Below, in pieces: positions 61,066 through 64,000 of a stretch of 64,000 bases of DNA. The notes beneath the pieces are model-generated. The model did no database searches and was not told the DNA's origin. It saw only the letters and a list, made by a program, of their open reading frames with translations. The translations under genes and the position numbers were made by a program. Origin of the DNA: a bacterium (GTDB taxonomy: Bacteria; Desulfobacterota; Deferrisomatia; Deferrisomatales; BM512); assembly GCA_004322275.1 (NCBI GenBank), contig SCTA01000019.1, positions 1 through 64,000 on the forward strand. The letters are read 5' to 3'. Within the stretch, counting starts at the first letter, position 1. Each line of letters opens with the position of its first letter.

Positions 61066-61611
61066 TTACTTGCCGGCTTTCCCGGCGTCCATTGCCTCGC
61101 GGGTGCGAAAGGCGAACCAGAGAAGCGGGGGGACGACCCCGCCGAAAAAACCGGCGAAGTGGTAAAAGGTCACCGAAGCCCCCGCGATGCGGAGCGCCAT
61201 CGACAGATCGCCGAGCTTCGCGAAGGGCCCCTTGCGGTTCGGGAAGATCCTTCGGAGGGATTTTGAATCGAGGGCGGTGAGTATGTAGCCGTGGTAGATG
61301 AGCCCGACTCCTGTGGCCAGAAGCGCCGCCCCCGGCAGGGGGTTCATGAACTCCCAGATGGTGCCCTCAAGCAACCTCAAAATGGTGGCGAAAAGTCCGA
61401 CGTGCCAGCCGAAAGGGTCCGAGCGCCAGAGATTGAACGCGGCGAGAAGCTGCAAGAAGGCGTAGAAGACCGTCCAGCGGAATTCCGCCATTGTGGGTTC
61501 CGGCAGGATGTCGGCTTCGAGGATGCGGTTCAGGAAAAGGACGCCGATGTCGAAGGCGCACATCAGCACAAACCAGGCCGCCAAAAGCCTGTGGGGCCTT
61601 ATGGTTCTCAT
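61066..61611 (-). CDS. Uncharacterised inner-membrane protein
   Basis: The 181-residue protein has about five hydrophobic segments (for example LLAAWFVLMCAFDIGVLFL, FYAFLQLLAAFNLW, and a GVVPPLLWFAF segment near the C terminus). No signal peptide or catalytic motif is evident, and the family was not recognised. It lies 12 bases downstream of nusB in the same direction and may be co-transcribed. Confidence 0.75.
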   Translation of the reverse strand: MRTIRPHRLLAAWFVLMCAFDIGVLFLNRILEADILPEPTMAEFRWTVFYAFLQLLAAFNLWRSDPFGWHVGLFATILRLLEGTIWEFMNPLPGAALLATGVGLIYHGYILTALDSKSLRRIFPNRKGPFAKLGDLSMALRIAGASVTFYHFAGFFGGVVPPLLWFAFRTREAMDAGKAGK

Positions 61612-61623
61612 CTTAAGACAGTG

Positions 61624-62055
61624 CTAACCCTTCCTCACTTCTTCGGGGCGGCTTTCGCGGGCCACCCGGTCGAGAATGCCGTTTATGAAGGCGGGGGAAT
61701 CGGGGCTTCCGAACTCCTTTGCCAGTTCCACGGCCTCACTGAGGACCACCGGCGCGGGCACGTCGCTTCTCACCGCCAGCTCGTAGGCGCCGAGGCGCAG
61801 GATGGCGCGATCGACCCTGTCCATCCTCGAAAGCTTCCAGTTTTTGCTGGCCTCTTCGACGAGCGGGTCAATCCGCTTCCTTTCGCCCCAGGCTCCCTGC
61901 ACGAGCTCCCCGAGGCGGGACTGGTCGGCGCTCTGCTCCTCGCTCACCTCGGCGAGAACGACAGACAGCGCGCCTTCGACGCCGAGAAGGGGGTTGGCGT
62001 CGAGCGCGTAGAGGGCCTGCACCGCAAGCTGGCGGGTGAAATGGCGTGTTCCCAA
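61624..62055 (-). CDS. nusB: Transcription antitermination factor NusB
   Basis: NusB binds boxA RNA with S10 to support rRNA antitermination. The 143-residue protein has TRQLAVQALYALDA, the central helical region, and SRMDRVDRAILRLGAYEL with VVLSEAVELAKEFGSPDSPAFINGILDRV. It lies four bases after ribH, the usual ribH-nusB arrangement. Confidence 0.95.
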   Translation of the reverse strand: MGTRHFTRQLAVQALYALDANPLLGVEGALSVVLAEVSEEQSADQSRLGELVQGAWGERKRIDPLVEEASKNWKLSRMDRVDRAILRLGAYELAVRSDVPAPVVLSEAVELAKEFGSPDSPAFINGILDRVARESRPEEVRKG

Positions 62056-62059
62056 CTAA

Positions 62060-62527
62060 TCAGACTCCGGCGCGAAGAAGATTTACGGTTTCGATCATCG
62101 CCATAGCGGCTTCCGAACCCTTGTTTCCGGCCTTCGAGCCCGCCCGCTCCACCGCCTGTTCGAGGGTGTCGGTGGTGAGGACGCCGAAGGAGACGACGGT
62201 TCCCGTCTGGAGGGAGACCTGCGCCACGCCCTTGGATACCTCGCTCGCCACGTAGTCGAAATGGGGGGTGGAGCCACGTATGACCGCTCCGAGGCAGCAG
62301 ACGCCGTCAAACTTGCCCGACTCGGCCACTTTTTTGGCCACCAGCGGTATCTCGAAAGCGCCGGGGACCTTGAAGACCTTTATCTGCGCGCTGTCGCCGC
62401 CGGTGCGGACTATCGCGTCTACCGCGCCCTCGACCAGCCTGTCGGTGATGAAGCTGTTGAAGCGAGAGACGACAAGGGCGAATTTCAGCCCCTGGCTCGA
62501 AAGTTTTCCTTCGACGAATGAGACCAT
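62060..62527 (-). CDS. ribH: 6,7-dimethyl-8-ribityllumazine synthase
   Basis: RibH condenses the ribBA product with the pyrimidine to form lumazine. The 155-residue protein has the family motifs [56 protein letters not shown] and [16 protein letters not shown]. It is ten bases from ribBA. Confidence 0.96.
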   Translation of the reverse strand: MVSFVEGKLSSQGLKFALVVSRFNSFITDRLVEGAVDAIVRTGGDSAQIKVFKVPGAFEIPLVAKKVAESGKFDGVCCLGAVIRGSTPHFDYVASEVSKGVAQVSLQTGTVVSFGVLTTDTLEQAVERAGSKAGNKGSEAAMAMIETVNLLRAGV

Positions 62528-62537
62528 TTTTCCCTCG

Positions 62538-63734
62538 TTAAATCATATGTCCAAGTTTTTGCTTCTTGGTTGAAAGGTAGCGCTCGTTGTCGGGAAGGGG
62601 CTCGATGATTATCGGGACCCTGTCCACCACCTCTATGCCGTAACCCTCGATGCCGACGATCTTGCGCGGGTTGTTTGTCATGAGGCGCATCTTCTTTACG
62701 CCGAGATCCAGAAGTATCTGGGCTCCGATGCCGTAATCGCGAAGGTCCGCGGCGAACCCGAGCTCCTCGTTGGCCTCGACGGTGTCGCGCCCCTCGTCCT
62801 GAAGGGCGTAGGCCCGTATCTTGTTGACTATGCCGATGCCCCTGCCCTCCTGATGGAGGTAGACGATTACTCCCTTGCCCTCTTTTTTTATCATGCTCAT
62901 CGCGGCGTGAAGCTGGTCGCCGCAGTCGCAGCGCTGGGAGCCGAAGACGTCGCCGGTCAGGCACTCTGAGTGGACGCGCACCAGCACGGTCTCGTCCTCC
63001 TCCCACTCGCCCTTGACCAGCGCCACGTGGAGGAGGTTGTCCACGTCGTTTTCGTAGATAATCGTCTGGAATTCGCCGCCGAAAGCCGTGGGCAGCCGGG
63101 CGCAGGCGGCCCTTCTCACCAGGCACTCTTTGCGGAGGCGGTATTCTATGATGTCCGCGATGGAGACGATGGGGATGCCGTGCTCTTTCGAGAATTTCTC
63201 CAGCTCGGGCATTCTGGCCATCGAGCCGTCGTCCTTCATTATCTCGCAGATGACCCCGGCGGACTTTAACCCCGCGAGCCTCGCTAGATCGACCGACCCC
63301 TCGGTCTGCCCTGTGCGGACGAGGACGCCGCCGGAACGGGCGCGAAGGGGGAAGATGTGGCCGGGGCGGGCGAGGTCCTTGGCGGTGGTCTCGTCGGCGA
63401 CGGCGACCTTTATGGTGTGTGCGCGGTCGGCGGCGGAGATGCCTGTGGTGACTCCCGTCCTCGCTTCGATGGAGACGGTGAAGGCTGTCTGGAAGGAGCT
63501 GGTGTTGTCGCGCACCATCGGGGGAAGGTCGAGAAAATCGCAGCGGGCTTCGGTCATGGCGATGCAGATGAGGCCGCGCCCGTATTTGGCCATGAAATTT
63601 ATCGCCTCGGGCGTCACCAGTTCGGCGGCCATGGCGAGATCGCCCTCGTTCTCGCGGTCCTCGTCATCGACGATTATGACCATCTTCCCGGCGCGGAAAT
63701 ATTCCAGCGCCTTTTCAACTCTCTTTATCGGCAT
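62538..63734 (-). CDS. ribBA: Bifunctional DHBP synthase / GTP cyclohydrolase II
   Basis: The 398-residue protein fuses two riboflavin enzymes. The RibB part (about 1-200) has [16 protein letters not shown] and [11 protein letters not shown], and the GTP cyclohydrolase part (about 205-398) has the zinc ligands in [15 protein letters not shown] and HQEGRGIGI. Both active sites look intact. It is between ribE and ribH. Confidence 0.96.
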   Translation of the reverse strand: MPIKRVEKALEYFRAGKMVIIVDDEDRENEGDLAMAAELVTPEAINFMAKYGRGLICIAMTEARCDFLDLPPMVRDNTSSFQTAFTVSIEARTGVTTGISAADRAHTIKVAVADETTAKDLARPGHIFPLRARSGGVLVRTGQTEGSVDLARLAGLKSAGVICEIMKDDGSMARMPELEKFSKEHGIPIVSIADIIEYRLRKECLVRRAACARLPTAFGGEFQTIIYENDVDNLLHVALVKGEWEEDETVLVRVHSECLTGDVFGSQRCDCGDQLHAAMSMIKKEGKGVIVYLHQEGRGIGIVNKIRAYALQDEGRDTVEANEELGFAADLRDYGIGAQILLDLGVKKMRLMTNNPRKIVGIEGYGIEVVDRVPIIIEPLPDNERYLSTKKQKLGHMI

Positions 63735-63761
63735 TCAGTCTTCAGCCTTTTTAGTCCGGGG

Positions 63762-64000
63762 CTATCCGAAGAAGCCCGCTTCGGCAAGTTTTTCCATGGT
63801 CAGCCCGCCCCCGGCGCGTTCCCGGCCGAGGAGCTTTTCCACGTATTTTCCAAGTATATCAGCTTCGAGGTTTACCGCTTCGCCCGGCTTTTTTCCGTCG
63901 AGGGTGGTCCGCGAAAGGGTGTGCGGTATCAGCGCGACCGAAAAGCCTTCGCCCGCAATCGAAGCGACCGTAAGGGAAACTCCGTCAACGGCGACGGAAC
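63762..64000 (-). CDS. ribE: Riboflavin synthase alpha chain, partial
   Basis: Reading back from the stop codon at 63762-63764 gives 78 residues, [18 protein letters not shown]...[15 protein letters not shown]...[16 protein letters not shown], the second lumazine-binding half of RibE. The 5' part lies beyond the window edge. It starts the ribE-ribBA-ribH-nusB operon seen in many related genomes. Confidence 0.93.
   Translation of the reverse strand, partial: SVAVDGVSLTVASIAGEGFSVALIPHTLSRTTLDGKKPGEAVNLEADILGKYVEKLLGRERAGGGLTMEKLAEAGFFG

Noticed and set aside
1-64000. tRNA genes, rRNA genes, CRISPR arrays or complete insertion sequences
   Set aside because: Reading of the gaps showed no cloverleaf with TTC-A-type T loop, no regular spacer-repeat array and no transposase gene.

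Overview
The window looks like chromosomal DNA of a GC-rich, Gram-negative, probably anaerobic bacterium. LpxC shows an outer membrane. The order rimP-nusA-infB-DUF503-rbfA-nrnA-truB-rpsO-pnp-dut, the proC-yggT-divIVA block, the ribE-ribBA-ribH-nusB block, a multihaem NapC-like cytochrome, a B12-dependent ribonucleotide reductase, pyruvate phosphate dikinase and a hydrogenase-related membrane complex together suggest a Desulfuromonadota/Deltaproteobacteria-like organism. This assignment is inferred from gene content; no rRNA is present to confirm it.

Layout: 0.2-2.4 kb, a YhaM-type exoribonuclease convergent with lpxC. 2.7-4.35 kb, a Zur-like regulator with a near-perfect Zur box and a metal permease. 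4.5-14.8 kb, the translation/RNA operon, preceded by a strong promoter and an attenuator-like hairpin. 15-16.7 kb, periplasmic beta-carbonic anhydrase, ferritin and a small gene. 17.4-21.1 kb, yggU-divIVA-yggT-proC-yggS-maf. 21.3-24.9 kb, the multihaem cytochrome, def-fmt and a polyprenyl synthase. 25.4-33.3 kb, a seven-gene operon: an HTH-EIIA fusion regulator followed by a complex resembling group 4 NiFe hydrogenase whose large subunit has lost all Ni-ligand cysteines (Ehr type). 33.3-47.5 kb, sulfur assimilation: SulP, a beta-barrel candidate, Sbp-CysTWA, ThiF-like, TusA-like, a small sulfite reductase and, divergently, APS reductase, CysK-like, CysDN and LarE. 47.6-56.4 kb, ppdK, glyQS, a FabL-like enoyl reductase, recO, nth and a small hypothetical gene. 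56.5-58.9 kb, nrdJ behind two NrdR-box-like sites. 58.9-60.5 kb, a repeat island around an AT-richer orphan gene. 60.5-64 kb, PilZ protein, a membrane protein, nusB, ribH, ribBA and the 3' end of ribE, which runs off the window.

The sulfur genes form one pathway. Sulfate enters through SulP or Sbp-CysTWA, is activated to APS by CysDN, reduced to sulfite by the 4Fe-4S APS reductase (no CysC domain is seen) and to sulfide by the siroheme enzyme, and is incorporated by the CysK-like enzyme. Both arms start from one divergent promoter region in which the two -35 boxes form a palindrome.

The least explained content is non-coding. (1) Two inverted copies, 43 kb apart, of a roughly 560-bp element built as two diverged mirror-image arms around a conserved core; its hairpins keep their pairing while the stem sequence changes. 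(2) Two copies of a roughly 229-bp repeat with imperfect terminal inverted repeats, one of them flanked by a 23-bp duplicated palindrome inside the cys transport operon. (3) Five or six copies of a MITE/REP-like family with a GTAG-n-CTAC core. (4) Scattered small ATTCCC-type hairpins. No tRNA, rRNA, CRISPR array or transposase gene was seen.
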